This document shows positions 1 through 11,232 of a stretch of DNA of 64,000 nucleotides, one piece after another (within the stretch, counting starts at the first letter, position 1; each line of letters begins with the position of its first letter). The stretch lies in the NCBI GenBank assembly GCA_014654535.1, contig BNBA01000011.1, positions 59,823-123,822 on the forward strand, in the 5' to 3' direction. Under the pieces are notes generated by a model. That model made no database searches, was not told the origin of the DNA, and saw nothing but the letters and a program-made list of their open reading frames with translations. Source of the stretch: Xanthomonas boreopolis (lineage in GTDB: Bacteria; Pseudomonadota; Gammaproteobacteria; Xanthomonadales; Xanthomonadaceae). Position numbers and translations under genes: made by a program.

Positions 1-1
1 G

Positions 2-358
2 GAGATGATGCACGCCGGCGCGGCGCGCCTGGACCTGGACCGCTACGGCGTGGTGTTCCGCCCGTCGCCGCGTCAGTCCGACGTGATGATCGTGGCCGGC
101 ACGCTGGTCAACAAGATGGCCCCGGCACTGCGCAAGGTGTACGACCAGATGCCCGATCCCAAGTGGGTGATCTCGATGGGCAGCTGCGCCAACGGCGGCG
201 GCTACTATCACTACTCGTATTCCGTGGTGCGCGGCTGCGACCGCATCGTGCCGGTCGACGTCTACGTGCCGGGCTGCCCGCCGACGGCCGAGGCGCTGGT
301 CTACGGCATCCTCCAGCTGCAGAAGAAGATCTGGCGAACCCAGACCATCGCGCGCTGA
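2..358 (+). CDS. nuoB: NADH-quinone oxidoreductase subunit B (5' end outside window)
   Basis: C-terminal two thirds of NuoB, the subunit that carries the N2 [4Fe-4S] cluster that passes electrons to quinone. The frame is open to the first base, so the start and the first pair of cluster cysteines lie upstream. Visible are the third ligand in GSCANGGG (Cys codon 185-187) and the fourth in VPGCPP (Cys codon 275-277), followed by the family ending [13 protein letters not shown]. It is the first visible gene of a nuo operon that continues without interruption to nuoN; nuoA is presumably just upstream. The identification is firm; only the length is unknown. Confidence 0.96.
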   Translation, partial: EMMHAGAARLDLDRYGVVFRPSPRQSDVMIVAGTLVNKMAPALRKVYDQMPDPKWVISMGSCANGGGYYHYSYSVVRGCDRIVPVDVYVPGCPPTAEALVYGILQLQKKIWRTQTIAR

Positions 359-391
359 TCCCTCTACCTTAAAGAGAGCAGCCAAGCCCCC

Positions 392-1144
392 ATGGCAGAG
401 CAAGCATCCTCCTTCACCGACCGACTCAGTGCGCGCTTCGCCGGCGCCCGGGTCACCGTGGTCGAACCGCGCGGCGAAGTGACGCTGGAAGTGCCTGCGG
501 CCGACTGGCATGCCACCTGCCTGGCGCTGCGCGACGAGTTCGGTTTCGAGCAGCTGTCCGACCTGTGCGGCGTCGACTATCTCGGCTACGGCAGCGACGA
601 GTGGGATACCAGCGACGTGTCGTCGCAGGGATTCAGCCGTGGCGTCGAGGGCAAGGCCGTCGGCCGCTTCGCCTGGGGCGAGTTCCCCTCGCGCGAGACG
701 GCCGAGGGCGTGCAGCCCGACGTGCTGCCGGCGCAGCGTTTCGCCGTCGTCGCGCAGCTGCGTTCCTACCAGCACAACCTGATGCTGCGCGTGCGCTGCT
801 ACGCGCCGAACGACGAGTTGCCGGTGGTGGCCTCGGTCACCGACGTCTGGCCGGGCGTGAACTGGTTCGAGCGCGAGGCGTTCGACCTGTACGGCATCGT
901 CTTCTCCGGCCATCCGGACCTGCGTCGCATCCTCACCGACTACGGCTTCGTCGGCCACCCGTTCCGCAAGGACTTCCCGCTGATCGGCAACGTCGAGGTG
1001 CGCTACGACGAAGAGAAGAAGCGCGTGATCTACGAGCCGGTGACCTCGGTCGAGCCGCGCGTGAACGTGCCGCGCGTGATCCGCGACGACGCGCGCTACC
1101 AGACCGCGGCCGGCGAGTCCGCACAGACGGAGGCCGCCAAGTGA
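392..1144 (+). CDS. nuoC: NADH-quinone oxidoreductase subunit C
   Basis: Encodes 250 residues of the 30-kDa peripheral-arm subunit of complex I. The family signature [20 protein letters not shown] lies at about residues 161-180 and continues with the conserved [10 protein letters not shown] stretch. The N-terminal half includes a less conserved segment (about residues 70-115). The ATG at 392 follows a purine-rich AAAGAGAG about 15 bases upstream. It is a separate gene, not fused to nuoD, and its TGA overlaps the GTG start of nuoD by four bases (GTGA), which suggests translational coupling. Confidence 0.97.
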   Translation: MAEQASSFTDRLSARFAGARVTVVEPRGEVTLEVPAADWHATCLALRDEFGFEQLSDLCGVDYLGYGSDEWDTSDVSSQGFSRGVEGKAVGRFAWGEFPSRETAEGVQPDVLPAQRFAVVAQLRSYQHNLMLRVRCYAPNDELPVVASVTDVWPGVNWFEREAFDLYGIVFSGHPDLRRILTDYGFVGHPFRKDFPLIGNVEVRYDEEKKRVIYEPVTSVEPRVNVPRVIRDDARYQTAAGESAQTEAAK

Positions 1145-2445
1145 GCGAGTTCCACCAGGCCCACCAGGGCTTCGCGACGCCTGCGCAGAGCAAGCAGGAA
1201 ATCCGCAACTACACGATGAACTTCGGTCCGCAGCACCCCGCCGCGCACGGCGTGCTGCGCCTGATCCTGGAAATGGACGGCGAGACCGTGGTCCGCGCCG
1301 ACCCGCACATCGGCCTGCTGCACCGCGGTACCGAGAAGCTGGCCGAGACCAAGCCGTTCAACCAGTCGATCGGCTACATGGACCGGCTGGACTACGTGTC
1401 GATGATGTGCAACGAGCACGCCTACGTGCGCGCGATCGAGACCCTGATGGGCATCGAGGCGCCGGAGCGCGCGCAGTACATCCGCACGATGTTCGACGAG
1501 ATCACCCGCATCCTGAACCACCTGATGTGGGTCGGGTCGAACGCGCTCGACCTGGGCGCGATGGCGGTGATGCTCTACGCGTTCCGCGAGCGCGAGGAGC
1601 TGATGGACGTCTACGAGGCGGTCAGCGGCGCGCGCATGCACGCCACCTACTACCGTCCGGGCGGCGTCTACCGCGACCTGCCGGACCGCATGCCGAAGTA
1701 CAAGGAGTCGCGCTGGCACAAGGGCAATGCGCTGAAGAAGCTCAATGCCGCCCGCGAAGGCTCGATGCTGGACTTCCTGGAGAACTTCACCAACGAGTTC
1801 CCCAAGCGCGTCGACGAGTACGAGACGCTGCTGACCGACAACCGCATCTGGAAGCAGCGCACCGTCGGCGTCGGCGTGGTCGAGCCCGAGCTGGCCAAGG
1901 CCTGGGGCATGACCGGCGTGATGCTGCGCGGCTCGGGCATCGCCTGGGACCTGCGCAAGAAGCAGCCGTACGCCAAGTACGACGCGGTCGATTTCGACAT
2001 CCCGCTCGGCACCCAGGGCGATTGCTACGACCGCTACCTCTGCCGCGTGGCCGAGATGCGCGAGTCCAACCGCATCATCAAGCAGTGCGTCCAGTGGCTG
2101 AAGGCCAACCCCGGCCCGGTCATGGTCAAGAACTTCAAGGTCGCTCCGCCCGCGCGCGAGGACATGAAGGACGACATGGAAGCGCTGATCCACCACTTCA
2201 AGCTGTTCAGCGAAGGCTATTGCGTGCCGGCCGGCGAGACCTACTGCGCCGTGGAAGCCCCGAAGGGCGAGTTCGGCTGCTACCTGGTCTCCGACGGCGC
2301 CAACAAGCCGTTCCGCGTGCACCTGCGCGCGCCGGGCTTCGTGCACCTGTCGTCGATGGACGCGGTGGTGCGCGGCTACATGCTGGCCGACGTGGTGGCG
2401 ATGATCGGTACTTACGATTTGGTTTTCGGTGAGGTCGACCGATGA
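1141..2445 (+). CDS. nuoD: NADH-quinone oxidoreductase subunit D
   Basis: The 49-kDa complex I subunit (434 residues) that forms the quinone-binding pocket with NuoB. The start chosen is GTG at 1141, overlapping the nuoC stop, because it gives the extra N-terminal residues usual for this family before the conserved [14 protein letters not shown] block; the next ATG (1216) would begin inside that block. [10 protein letters not shown] and the C-terminal [20 protein letters not shown] ending are typical. No [NiFe]-hydrogenase-type cysteines are present, as expected. The stop overlaps the nuoE ATG (ATGA). An open frame extends upstream to 565 but is only a shadow of nuoC. Confidence 0.96.
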   Translation: MSEFHQAHQGFATPAQSKQEIRNYTMNFGPQHPAAHGVLRLILEMDGETVVRADPHIGLLHRGTEKLAETKPFNQSIGYMDRLDYVSMMCNEHAYVRAIETLMGIEAPERAQYIRTMFDEITRILNHLMWVGSNALDLGAMAVMLYAFREREELMDVYEAVSGARMHATYYRPGGVYRDLPDRMPKYKESRWHKGNALKKLNAAREGSMLDFLENFTNEFPKRVDEYETLLTDNRIWKQRTVGVGVVEPELAKAWGMTGVMLRGSGIAWDLRKKQPYAKYDAVDFDIPLGTQGDCYDRYLCRVAEMRESNRIIKQCVQWLKANPGPVMVKNFKVAPPAREDMKDDMEALIHHFKLFSEGYCVPAGETYCAVEAPKGEFGCYLVSDGANKPFRVHLRAPGFVHLSSMDAVVRGYMLADVVAMIGTYDLVFGEVDR

Positions 2446-2969
2446 AGGCGACGGGTAATTTCGAGGCGGCGCGCGACGTCGATCCGATGGTGGTGCTCAG
2501 CGACAAGACGCGGGCGCACATCGACCACTGGCTCGCCAAGTTCCCGCCGGACCGCAAGCGTTCGGCGGTGCTGCAGGGCCTGCATGCCGCGCAGGAGCAG
2601 AACCAGGGCTGGCTGACCGACGAGCTGATCGCCGGCGTCGCCAAGTACCTGGACATCCCGCCGGTGTGGGCCTACGAGGTCGCCAGCTTCTACTCGATGT
2701 TCGAGACCGAGAAGGTCGGCCGCAACAACGTCGCCTTCTGCACCAACATCAGCTGCTGGCTCAACGGCGCCGAGGAACTGGTCGCGCACGCCGAGAAGAA
2801 GCTCGGCTGCAAGCTGGGCCAGTCCACCGCCGACGGGCGCGTCTACCTCAAGCGCGAAGAAGAATGCCTGGCCGGCTGCGCCGGTGCGCCGATGATGGTC
2901 ATCAACGGCCATTACCACGAGCGCCTGACCAAGCAGAAGGTCGACGAGCTGCTGGACGGGCTGGAGTAA
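2442..2969 (+). CDS. nuoE: NADH-quinone oxidoreductase subunit E
   Basis: The 24-kDa thioredoxin-fold subunit of the NADH-dehydrogenase module, 175 residues. Four cysteines that should hold the N1a [2Fe-2S] cluster are at residues 100, 105, 142 and 146, in FCTNISCW and [10 protein letters not shown]. The gene overlaps nuoD by four bases and is followed after four bases by nuoF, with which it forms the NADH-oxidising unit. Confidence 0.96.
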   Translation: MKATGNFEAARDVDPMVVLSDKTRAHIDHWLAKFPPDRKRSAVLQGLHAAQEQNQGWLTDELIAGVAKYLDIPPVWAYEVASFYSMFETEKVGRNNVAFCTNISCWLNGAEELVAHAEKKLGCKLGQSTADGRVYLKREEECLAGCAGAPMMVINGHYHERLTKQKVDELLDGLE

Positions 2970-2973
2970 CGGC

Positions 2974-4314
2974 ATGGCACATCACCACGAATCCCATGGG
3001 CCGGTCGGCCCGGCGCCGCAGCCGCACCAGGTGGTCTACACCACGCTGCACTACGACACCCCGTGGTCGTACGAGAACTACCTGAAGACCGGCGGCTACG
3101 CCGCGCTGCGCAAGATCCTCGAGGAGAAGATCCCGCCGGCCGACGTGATCGAGATGGTCAAGCAGTCCGGCCTGCGCGGCCGCGGCGGCGCGGGCTTCCC
3201 GACCGGGCTGAAGTGGTCCTTCATGCCCAAGGGCGACATGCAGAAGTACATCCTGTGCAACTCGGACGAGTCCGAGCCGGGTACCTGCAAGGACCGCGAC
3301 ATCCTGCGCTACAACCCGCACTCGGTGGTGGAGGGCATGGCGATCGCCTGCTACGCCACCGGTTCGACCGTGGGCTACAACTACCTGCGCGGCGAGTTCC
3401 ACCACGAGCCGTTCGAGCACTTCGAGCAGGCCCTGGCCGATGCCTACAAGCACGGCTGGCTGGGCAAGAACGTGCTGGGCTCGGGCGTGGACATCGACAT
3501 CTACGGCGCGCTCGGCGCCGGCGCCTACATCTGCGGCGAGGAAACCGCGCTGATGGAGTCGCTGGAAGGCAAGAAGGGCCAGCCGCGCTACAAGCCGCCG
3601 TTCCCGGCCAACTTCGGCCTGTACGGCAAGCCCTCGACGATCAACAACACCGAGACCTACGCCTCTGTGCCGGCGATCATCCGCAACGGCCCGGAGTGGT
3701 TCAAGGGCCTGAGCAAGACCGCCAACGGCGGCCCCAAGATCTTCTCGGTCTCCGGCTGCGTGCAGAAGGGCGGCAACTTCGAGGTGCCGCTGGGCACGAC
3801 CTTCGACGAGCTGTTGGAGATGGCCGGCGGCCTGCGTCCGGGCCGCAAGCTGAAGGGGGCGATCCCGGGCGGCGTGTCGATGCCGGTGCTGAAGGCCGAG
3901 CAGCTCAAGGGCCTGCAGATGGACTACGACACCCTGCGCGCGCTCGGCACCGGCCTGGGTTCCGGCGCGATCGTGGTGCTCGACGACAGCGTCTGCTGCG
4001 TCAAGTTCGCCTGCCGCATCAGCCAGTTCTTCCACAAGGAATCGTGCGGCCAGTGCACGCCGTGCCGCGAAGGCACCGGCTGGATGCACCGGGTGCTGGA
4101 GCGCATCGTCGCCGGCAAGGCCACGATGGAAGACCTGCACCAGCTGCGTGCCGTGGCCGGCCAGATCGAGGGCCACACGATCTGCGCCTTCGGCGAGGCC
4201 GCGGCCTGGCCGATCCAGGGTTTCCTGCGCCAGTTCTGGGACGAATTCGAGTACTACATCGTCAACGGTCATTCGATGGTTGACGGCAAGAAGGTGGAGG
4301 CTGCTGCCGCATGA
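2974..4314 (+). CDS. nuoF: NADH-quinone oxidoreductase subunit F
   Basis: NADH- and FMN-binding subunit, 446 residues, where NADH is oxidised. The glycine-rich nucleotide segment [15 protein letters not shown] is at about residues 69-83. The N3 [4Fe-4S] ligands are Cys358, Cys361 and Cys364 in ESCGQCTPC, with the distant Cys404 in TICAFG. The start is an ATG preceded by GGAGTAACGGC. The gene end overlaps the nuoG ATG by four bases. Confidence 0.97.
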   Translation: MAHHHESHGPVGPAPQPHQVVYTTLHYDTPWSYENYLKTGGYAALRKILEEKIPPADVIEMVKQSGLRGRGGAGFPTGLKWSFMPKGDMQKYILCNSDESEPGTCKDRDILRYNPHSVVEGMAIACYATGSTVGYNYLRGEFHHEPFEHFEQALADAYKHGWLGKNVLGSGVDIDIYGALGAGAYICGEETALMESLEGKKGQPRYKPPFPANFGLYGKPSTINNTETYASVPAIIRNGPEWFKGLSKTANGGPKIFSVSGCVQKGGNFEVPLGTTFDELLEMAGGLRPGRKLKGAIPGGVSMPVLKAEQLKGLQMDYDTLRALGTGLGSGAIVVLDDSVCCVKFACRISQFFHKESCGQCTPCREGTGWMHRVLERIVAGKATMEDLHQLRAVAGQIEGHTICAFGEAAAWPIQGFLRQFWDEFEYYIVNGHSMVDGKKVEAAAA

Positions 4315-6545
4315 GCGCGCAACCGGTAAATCCAAACGTGCCGCCGGATCACGTCACCATCGAGATCGATGGGCAGAGCCTGGTCGTGCCGAAGGGCTCG
4401 ATGATCATCCAGGCCGCCGACAAGGCCGGGATCCCGATCCCGCGCTTCTGCTACCACGACAAGCTGGCGATCGCGGCCAACTGCCGCATGTGCCTGGTCG
4501 ACGTGGAGAAGTCGCCGAAGCCGTCGCCGGCGTGCGCGACGCCGGTGATGGACGGCATGAAGGTCTTCACCCGCAGCGACAAGGCGCTGAAGTACCAGCG
4601 TTCGGTGATGGAGTTCCTGCTGATCAACCACCCGCTGGACTGCCCGATCTGCGACCAGGGCGGCGAGTGCGAGCTGCAGGACGTCTCGCTCGGCTACGGC
4701 CGCTCGGTCAGCCGCTTCAACGAGCGCAAGCGCGTGGTCCCCGACGAGGACCTGGGCCCGCTGGTCGCCACCGAGATGACCCGCTGCATCCAGTGCACGC
4801 GCTGCGTGCGCTTCACCGCGGAAGTGGCCGGCACCTATGAGCTGGGCGGCATGTACCGCGGCGAGAACCTGCAGATCGGCACCTACGACGGCAAGCCGCT
4901 GACCACCGAGCTGTCCGGCAACGTGATCGACGTCTGCCCGGTCGGCGCGCTGACCAACAAGGTGTTCCAGTTCCGCGCCCGTCCGTGGGAGCTGCAGGCG
5001 CGCGAATCGCTGGGCTACCACGACGCGATGGGCTCGAACCTGTTTCTGCACGTGCGCCGCGGCGAAGTGCTGCGCGCGGTGCCGCGCGACAACGAAGCCG
5101 TCAACGAGTGCTGGTTGTCCGACCGCGACCGCTATTCGCACCAGGGGCTGTACAGCGCCGACCGCGCGCTCAAGCCGCTGAAGAAGGTCAACGGCGAATG
5201 GCAGGAAGTGAGCTGGGCCGAAGGCCTGGCCGCGGCCACCGAGATCCTCGAGGCCCACCGCGGCGACGCGCTCGGCGTGCTGGCGCACCCGGCCACCTCC
5301 AACGAGGAGGGCGCGCTGCTGGCCCGCCTGGCCGAGGGCCTGGGCACCGGCAACCTGGACCATCGCATCTACAACCGCGACTTCTCCGACGCGGCCATCG
5401 CCCAGCCGTTCGCGATGCCGCTGGCCGAGATCGAGCAGGCCGACGTGATCGTCCTGGTCGGCAGCAACGTCCGCCACGAGCTGCCGCTGCTGCATGCCCG
5501 CCTGCGCAAGGCGCAGACCAAGCACGGCGCCAGGATCCACTCGATCAATCCGGTCGACTTCGACTTCGCCTTCGCGCAGGCCGGCAAGAAGATCGTGGCC
5601 CCCTCGGGCTACGCCGCCGCGCTGGAGGACGGCGCGCTGCGCGATGCGGTCAAGGCCGGCACGCGCGCGGTGGTGATCGTCGGCGGACTGGTCGAGAACC
5701 ATCCGCAGGCCGCCACGCTGCGCAAGGCCGTGGCCGACTTCGCCGCCGCGACCGGCGCCGCGCTGTGCCGCATCCCGCAGGGCCCGAACAGCCTCGGCCT
5801 GGGCGCCCAGGGCGTGCTGCCGACCGGCCTCGACGCCTCGGCCATGCTGGCCCAGCCGCGCCAGGCCTACGTGATCTACGGCATCGAGCCCGGCCTGGAC
5901 TTCGCCGACACCGCGGCTGCGCGCAAGGCGCTGGCCGGTGCCAAGGTGGTGGCGTTCAGCCAGTTCGCCTGCGCCTCGACCCGCGACGTGGCCGACGTGA
6001 TCCTGCCGATCGGCGCGTTGCCGGAAATCGAGGGCACCCTGGTCAACCTCGACGGCCGTGCGCAAACCACGCGTGCCGCCGGCAAGCTGCCGGGCGAGGC
6101 CCGCGAGGGCTGGCGCGTGCTGCGTGCGCTCGGCGGCGAGCTGGGCCTGGCCGGTTTCGATTTCACCGACCTGGCCGGCCTGCGTGCAGGCATGCAGCAG
6201 CGCGACGTGGCGCCGAAGGCCTCGGCCCAGCCGTCCGTGGCGGGCGAGGGCCTGGAAGTGGCGGCGACGGCGGCGATCTACCGCACCGATGCCGTGGTGC
6301 GCCGCGCCCAGGCGCTGCAGTCGCATCCGCTGAACGTGGCGCCGCATGTCGCCCTGCATCCCGACGAGGCCGCGCGGCTGCAGGTGCGGGAAGGGCAGGT
6401 GGTCAAGGTCGGCACCGCCACCGGGCATGCCACCTTGCCGGTCGTCGTCGACGCGCGCGTGGCGGCCGGGACGGTCTGGATTGAGTCGGGCCACGGCGCT
6501 ACCGCGCCGATCGGCGCCGGTCGCGTAACGGTGGTGGCTGCATGA
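4311..6545 (+). CDS. nuoG: NADH-quinone oxidoreductase subunit G
   Basis: Largest peripheral subunit, 744 residues, with a chain of Fe-S clusters that links NuoF to NuoI. The N-terminal [2Fe-2S] site begins at Cys47 and continues in NCRMC. The next clusters follow in [22 protein letters not shown] and VIDVCPVGA. The remainder is a molybdopterin-oxidoreductase-like domain that is catalytically unused in complex I. The C-terminal 80 residues ([14 protein letters not shown] onward) look like the terminal beta-barrel of that family. The stop overlaps nuoH (ATGA). Confidence 0.96.
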   Translation: MSAQPVNPNVPPDHVTIEIDGQSLVVPKGSMIIQAADKAGIPIPRFCYHDKLAIAANCRMCLVDVEKSPKPSPACATPVMDGMKVFTRSDKALKYQRSVMEFLLINHPLDCPICDQGGECELQDVSLGYGRSVSRFNERKRVVPDEDLGPLVATEMTRCIQCTRCVRFTAEVAGTYELGGMYRGENLQIGTYDGKPLTTELSGNVIDVCPVGALTNKVFQFRARPWELQARESLGYHDAMGSNLFLHVRRGEVLRAVPRDNEAVNECWLSDRDRYSHQGLYSADRALKPLKKVNGEWQEVSWAEGLAAATEILEAHRGDALGVLAHPATSNEEGALLARLAEGLGTGNLDHRIYNRDFSDAAIAQPFAMPLAEIEQADVIVLVGSNVRHELPLLHARLRKAQTKHGARIHSINPVDFDFAFAQAGKKIVAPSGYAAALEDGALRDAVKAGTRAVVIVGGLVENHPQAATLRKAVADFAAATGAALCRIPQGPNSLGLGAQGVLPTGLDASAMLAQPRQAYVIYGIEPGLDFADTAAARKALAGAKVVAFSQFACASTRDVADVILPIGALPEIEGTLVNLDGRAQTTRAAGKLPGEAREGWRVLRALGGELGLAGFDFTDLAGLRAGMQQRDVAPKASAQPSVAGEGLEVAATAAIYRTDAVVRRAQALQSHPLNVAPHVALHPDEAARLQVREGQVVKVGTATGHATLPVVVDARVAAGTVWIESGHGATAPIGAGRVTVVAA

Positions 6546-7633
6546 ACGAGATGCTGTTGAACGCGGTGGACCCGCTGCACCAGTGGTTCCTGGGACTGGG
6601 CACCATCGGCGCGATCCTGTGGATCGTGCTGAAGATCCTGCTGATCGCCGTGCCGGTGATCATCGCGGTCGCCTTCTACGTGGTCTGGGAGCGCAAGCTG
6701 ATCGGCTGGATGCACGTGCGCCACGGGCCGATGTACGTCGGCATGGGCATCTTCCAGGCCTTCGCGGACGTCTTCAAGCTGTTGTTCAAGGAAGTCATCC
6801 AGCCGAGCAGCGCGCACAAGGCGCTGTACGTGATCGCCCCGCTGATCGTGCTCGCGCCGGCGTTCGCGGCCTGGTCGGTGGTGCCGTTCGACGCGAAGGT
6901 GGTGCTGTCCAACGCCAACGTCGGCCTGCTGTACCTGCTGGCGATGACCTCGCTGGGCGTGTACGGCATCATCCTCGCCGGCTGGGCCTCGAACTCGAAG
7001 TACGCCTTCCTCGGCGCGATGCGCTCGGCCGCGCAGGTGGTCAGCTACGAGATCGCGATGGGCTTCGCCCTGGTCGGCGTGATGATCGCCGCGCAGAGCG
7101 CGAACCTGAGCGAGATCGTGATGGCGCAAGCCGGCAGTTCCGGCTTCCTCGACTGGTTCCTGATCCCGCTGCTGCCGCTGTTCGTCGTGTACTGGGTGTC
7201 CGGCGTGGCCGAGACCAACCGCGCGCCGTTCGACGTGGTGGAAGGCGAATCGGAGATCGTGGCCGGCCACATGGTCGAGTACTCCGGCGGCGCGTTCGCG
7301 CTGTTCTTCCTGGCCGAGTACGCCAACATGATCCTGGTCAGCTTCCTGATCTCGATCTTCTTCCTCGGCGGCTGGTTGAGCCCGATCCAGGGCTGGGTCG
7401 CGGCGGACGTGTCGCCGTGGGTCAACTGGATCTGGACCGGCGGCTGGCCGTGGCTGCTGCTGAAGGTGCTGTTCTTCGCCAGCGCGTACATCTGGTTCCG
7501 CGCCAGCTTCCCGCGCTACCGCTACGACCAGATCATGCGCCTGGGCTGGAAGGTGTTCATTCCGTTGACCATCGTGTGGATCGCGGTCACGGCGCTGATG
7601 GTGTTCTACGGCGTGATCCAGAAGGGCGTTTGA
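6542..7633 (+). CDS. nuoH: NADH-quinone oxidoreductase subunit H
   Basis: Membrane subunit (363 residues, about eight hydrophobic helices) that joins the peripheral arm to the proton-pumping arm and lines the quinone cavity. The conserved cytoplasmic segment [20 protein letters not shown], followed by HMVEYSG, is intact. The gene overlaps nuoG by four bases and is followed five bases later by the nuoI ATG. Confidence 0.96.
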   Translation: MNEMLLNAVDPLHQWFLGLGTIGAILWIVLKILLIAVPVIIAVAFYVVWERKLIGWMHVRHGPMYVGMGIFQAFADVFKLLFKEVIQPSSAHKALYVIAPLIVLAPAFAAWSVVPFDAKVVLSNANVGLLYLLAMTSLGVYGIILAGWASNSKYAFLGAMRSAAQVVSYEIAMGFALVGVMIAAQSANLSEIVMAQAGSSGFLDWFLIPLLPLFVVYWVSGVAETNRAPFDVVEGESEIVAGHMVEYSGGAFALFFLAEYANMILVSFLISIFFLGGWLSPIQGWVAADVSPWVNWIWTGGWPWLLLKVLFFASAYIWFRASFPRYRYDQIMRLGWKVFIPLTIVWIAVTALMVFYGVIQKGV

Positions 7634-7638
7634 TTTCG

Positions 7639-8127
7639 ATGAACAAGATCACCCACTACTTCAAGAGCCTGCTGCTCCTCGAGCTGATCGGCGGCCTGTG
7701 GCTGACGCTGAAGTACACCTTCAAGCCGAAGTACACCGTGCTGTACCCGATGGAGAAGTTCCCGCAGTCGCCGCGCTTCCGCGGCCTGCACGCGCTGCGC
7801 CGCTATCCGAACGGCGAGGAGCGCTGCATCGCCTGCAAGCTGTGCGAGGCGGTGTGCCCGGCGCTGGCGATCACCATCGACTCGGCCAAGCGCGAGGACG
7901 GCACCCGCCGCACCACGCGCTACGACATCGACCTGTTCAAGTGCATCTTCTGCGGCTTCTGCGAGGAGAGCTGCCCGGTCGATTCGATCGTGGAGACCCA
8001 CATTCTCGAGTACCACTTCGAGAAGCGTGGCGAGAACATCGTTTCCAAGCCGCAGCTGCTGGCGCTGGGTGATCGGCTCGAGGCCGAGATCGCCGAGCGC
8101 CGCGCCGCCGACGCCGCCTTCCGCTGA
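7639..8127 (+). CDS. nuoI: NADH-quinone oxidoreductase subunit I
   Basis: The 162-residue ferredoxin-like subunit that holds clusters N6a and N6b. Two complete CxxCxxCxxxCP motifs begin at Cys63 ([13 protein letters not shown]) and Cys102 ([13 protein letters not shown]). The ATG at 7639 was chosen over an in-frame TTG three codons earlier because the protein then begins [13 protein letters not shown], the usual family N-terminus. Seven bases separate its stop from the nuoJ start. Confidence 0.95.
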   Translation: MNKITHYFKSLLLLELIGGLWLTLKYTFKPKYTVLYPMEKFPQSPRFRGLHALRRYPNGEERCIACKLCEAVCPALAITIDSAKREDGTRRTTRYDIDLFKCIFCGFCEESCPVDSIVETHILEYHFEKRGENIVSKPQLLALGDRLEAEIAERRAADAAFR

Positions 8128-8134
8128 GGTCATG

Positions 8135-8791
8135 ATGGACTGGGTCAATATCGCTTTCTGGGCCTTCTCCGCCATCGCGGTCGTCGCCGCGGGCGCGGTG
8201 ATCAGCGTGCGCAACCCCGTGTACGCCGTGCTGTGCCTGATCCTGACGTTCTTCTCCATCGCCTGCGTATGGCTGCTGGTCGGCGCCGAGTTCCTGGGCG
8301 TCACGCTGGTGCTGGTCTACGTCGGCGCGGTGATGGTGCTGTTCCTGTTCGTGGTGATGATGCTGGACATCGACACTAGCCGCCTGCGCGAGGGCTGGGT
8401 GAAGTACCTGCCGGTCGGCGCGGTCGTGGCGGTGGCGATGCTCGTGCAGATGATCACCCTGATCGGGGTCAAGGCGCGTTCGGCCACGCCGCTGCCGGCC
8501 GACAACGCCGCCGCCCAGGCCGCCGACGTGTCCAACCTGAAGTGGCTGGCGCACAGCCTGTTCACCGAGTTCCTGCTGCCGTTCGAGTTCGCCGCCGTCA
8601 TCCTGACCGTGGCGGTGATCGCCGCGGTGATGCTGACCCTGCGCAAGCGCGAGGGCGTGAAGACCCAGGACGCCGGTGCGCAGACCCGGGTGAAGGCCGG
8701 CGACCGCCTGCGCATGGTCAAGATGCCCGTCGAGAAGAAGCCGGCCGCGTCGTCCGGTTCCAATGCCGAAGCACAGGAGGCTAAGTCGTGA
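8135..8791 (+). CDS. nuoJ: NADH-quinone oxidoreductase subunit J
   Basis: Membrane subunit of 218 residues with five predicted hydrophobic helices in its first 180 residues and a charged tail ([19 protein letters not shown]). [19 protein letters not shown] is the conserved third helix with a pi-bulge in known structures. Two ATGs stand in tandem (8132 and 8135). The second is taken because GAGGT at 8126-8130 is then correctly spaced. The stop overlaps the nuoK GTG. Confidence 0.93.
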   Translation: MDWVNIAFWAFSAIAVVAAGAVISVRNPVYAVLCLILTFFSIACVWLLVGAEFLGVTLVLVYVGAVMVLFLFVVMMLDIDTSRLREGWVKYLPVGAVVAVAMLVQMITLIGVKARSATPLPADNAAAQAADVSNLKWLAHSLFTEFLLPFEFAAVILTVAVIAAVMLTLRKREGVKTQDAGAQTRVKAGDRLRMVKMPVEKKPAASSGSNAEAQEAKS

Positions 8792-9093
8792 TCACCCTGG
8801 GCCACCTGCTCGCGCTGGGCGCGGTGCTGTTCTGCATCAGCCTGGCCGGCATCTTCCTGAACCGCAAGAACATCATCGTGCTGTTGATGTCGATCGAGCT
8901 GCTGCTGCTGTCGGTCAACATCAACTTCATCGCCTTCTCCCGCCAGATGGGCGATCCGGCCGGCCAGTTGTTCGTGTTCTTCATCCTGACCGTGGCGGCC
9001 GCCGAGGCCGCGATCGGTCTGGCGATCCTGACCACCCTGTTCCGTACCCGCCGCACGATCAATGTGGCCGAAGTCGATTCGCTGAAGGGCTGA
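8788..9093 (+). CDS. nuoK: NADH-quinone oxidoreductase subunit K
   Basis: 101-residue membrane subunit with three helices, related to MrpC. The two membrane glutamates needed for proton transfer in this family are present as Glu37 ([11 protein letters not shown]) and Glu73 ([10 protein letters not shown]). It starts at GTG overlapping the nuoJ stop (GTGA). Seven bases separate it from nuoL. Confidence 0.95.
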   Translation: MITLGHLLALGAVLFCISLAGIFLNRKNIIVLLMSIELLLLSVNINFIAFSRQMGDPAGQLFVFFILTVAAAEAAIGLAILTTLFRTRRTINVAEVDSLKG

Positions 9094-9100
9094 GCCGTAG

Positions 9101-11212
9101 ATGGAAATCACTCTCTCCAAGAATCTGCTGATCGCCGTGGTGCTTGCGCCGCTGCTGGGCAGCATCATCGCGGGCCTGCTGGGCCGGCAGGTGGGGCGCA
9201 AGGGCGCGCAGCTCGTCACCATCCTCGGCGTCGCCGTCAGCTGCGCGCTGTCGTGCTGGACGCTGTACCAGCTGGTCGGGCAGGGCGCGGTGCCGTTCAA
9301 CCAGAACGTCTACACCTTCTTCGAGGTCGGCAACTACTCCGCCCACGTCGGCTTCATGGTCGACCGCCTGACCGCGATGATGATGGTCGTGGTGACCTTC
9401 GTGTCGCTGCTGGTGCACGTGTACACCATCGGCTACATGGCCGACGACCCGGGTTACCAGCGCTTCTTCAGCTACATCTCGCTGTTCACCTTCTCGATGC
9501 TCACCCTGGTGATGAGCAACAACTTCCTGCAGCTGTTCTTCGGCTGGGAAGCGGTGGGCCTGGTGTCGTACCTGCTGATCGGCTTCTGGTTCAAGCGCCC
9601 GACTGCGGTGTTCGCCAACATGAAGGCGTTCCTGGTCAACCGCGTCGGCGACTTCGGCTTCATCCTCGGCATCGCCGGCGTGCTGCTGTGGTTCGGCTCG
9701 CTGGACTACTCGGTGGTGTTCGCCAACGCGCCGCTGCTGGCCGGCGCCCAGGTGCAGCTGTTCGAGGGCCATACCTGGAGCGTGATGACCCTGATCTGCA
9801 TCTGCCTGTTCATCGGCGCGATGGGCAAGTCGGCGCAGGTCCCGCTGCACGTGTGGCTGCCGGACTCGATGGAAGGCCCGACCCCGATCTCGGCGCTGAT
9901 CCACGCCGCGACGATGGTGACCGCCGGCATCTTCATGGTCGCGCGCATGTCGCCGCTGTTCGAGCTGTCGCAGGTCGCGCTGGACTTCGTGCTGTTCGTC
10001 GGCGCCACCACCGCGTTCTTCACCGGCCTGATCGGCATCGTGCAGAACGACATCAAGCGCGTGGTCGCGTACTCGACCCTGTCGCAGCTGGGCTACATGA
10101 CCGTGGCGCTGGGCGTGTCGGCGTACTCGGCGGCGGTGTTCCACCTGATGACCCATGCCTTCTTCAAGGCGCTGCTGTTCCTCGCCGCCGGTTCGGTGAT
10201 CATCGGCATGCACCACGAGCAGGACATGCGCAAGATGGGCGGCCTGCGCAAGTACATGCCCATCACCTACATCACCAGCGTGATCGGCACGCTGGCGCTG
10301 GTGGGCACGCCGTTCTTCTCGGGTTTCTACTCGAAGGACACCATCATCGAGGCGGCCGCCCACCACGCCCACGAGGCGCACAGCTGGGTGGCGAACTACG
10401 GCTACTGGGCGGTGCTCGGCGGCGTGCTGGTGACCAGCTTCTACAGCTTCCGCCTGCTGTTCCTGACCTTCCACGGCAAGGAGCGCTTCCGCGACGCGCA
10501 TGACGACCATGCGCATGGCCATGGCGCCCACGCCCACGACGACCACCACGCCCACGACGATCATGGCCACCACGGTGCCCACGAGCCGCACGAGTCGCCC
10601 TGGGTGGTGACCCTGCCGCTGGTCCTGCTGGCGATCCCGTCGATCGCGGTCGGCTTCTTCTCGATCGGCCCGATGCTGTTCGGCACCGACTGGGCCGGCC
10701 ACCACGCCGCCGAGGCGATCAAGGGCCAGGCCGTGTCGTTCTTCACCGGCATCGTCGACTTCTACGATCCGGCGCGCGACACGGTCGGCGCGCTGGCCGA
10801 GGAGTTCCACGGCCCGGTCGCCTTCGCCCTGCATGGCCTGACCGCGTGGCCGTTCTTCCTGACGGTGGCCGGCTTCCTGCTGGCGGCGCTGATGTACCTG
10901 TGGAAGCCGGAGCTGGCCGCCAAGGCGCGCGAGGCCTTCTCGCTGCCGGTGCGCATCCTCGAGAACAAGTACGGCTTCGACAAGCTCTGGATCGGCGGTT
11001 TCGCCGGCGGCGGCGTCAAGCTGGGCAAGGTCTCGCGCGCCATCGACACCTACGTCGTGGACGGCGCCGCGGTGAACGGCTCGGCGCGCCTGGTCGACCT
11101 GGCGGCGAACCTGCTGCGCCGCACGCAATCCGGTTTCCTCTACCACTACGCCTTCGCGATGATCATCGGTCTGATCGCTCTGCTGGCGGTACTGATGCAT
11201 TACTGGCGTTGA
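9101..11212 (+). CDS. nuoL: NADH-quinone oxidoreductase subunit L, with His-rich loop
   Basis: Distal antiporter-like proton pump of complex I, 703 residues. Conserved features include GWEAVGLVSYLLIGFWF, the MGKSAQVPLHVWLPDSMEGP block and the long amphipathic C-terminal extension that clamps the membrane arm. An unusual insertion at residues 467-497 (10499-10591) contains 14 histidines in 31 residues, mixed with Asp, Ala and Gly, in a hydrophilic loop after the GVLVTSFYSFRLLFLTFHGKE segment. Such a loop could bind metal, but no function is known to me. Confidence 0.95.
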   Translation: MEITLSKNLLIAVVLAPLLGSIIAGLLGRQVGRKGAQLVTILGVAVSCALSCWTLYQLVGQGAVPFNQNVYTFFEVGNYSAHVGFMVDRLTAMMMVVVTFVSLLVHVYTIGYMADDPGYQRFFSYISLFTFSMLTLVMSNNFLQLFFGWEAVGLVSYLLIGFWFKRPTAVFANMKAFLVNRVGDFGFILGIAGVLLWFGSLDYSVVFANAPLLAGAQVQLFEGHTWSVMTLICICLFIGAMGKSAQVPLHVWLPDSMEGPTPISALIHAATMVTAGIFMVARMSPLFELSQVALDFVLFVGATTAFFTGLIGIVQNDIKRVVAYSTLSQLGYMTVALGVSAYSAAVFHLMTHAFFKALLFLAAGSVIIGMHHEQDMRKMGGLRKYMPITYITSVIGTLALVGTPFFSGFYSKDTIIEAAAHHAHEAHSWVANYGYWAVLGGVLVTSFYSFRLLFLTFHGKERFRDAHDDHAHGHGAHAHDDHHAHDDHGHHGAHEPHESPWVVTLPLVLLAIPSIAVGFFSIGPMLFGTDWAGHHAAEAIKGQAVSFFTGIVDFYDPARDTVGALAEEFHGPVAFALHGLTAWPFFLTVAGFLLAALMYLWKPELAAKAREAFSLPVRILENKYGFDKLWIGGFAGGGVKLGKVSRAIDTYVVDGAAVNGSARLVDLAANLLRRTQSGFLYHYAFAMIIGLIALLAVLMHYWR

Positions 11213-11232
11213 CCTGTACGGAATAAGAAGAC

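Noticed and set aside
1096..2346. 416-codon minus-strand open frame opposite nuoD
   Set aside because: Shadow of nuoD produced by high GC; His/Arg/Val-rich, no family features. The same applies to the other long frames opposite nuoF, nuoG, nuoL, nuoM, nuoN, nusA, infB and pnp.
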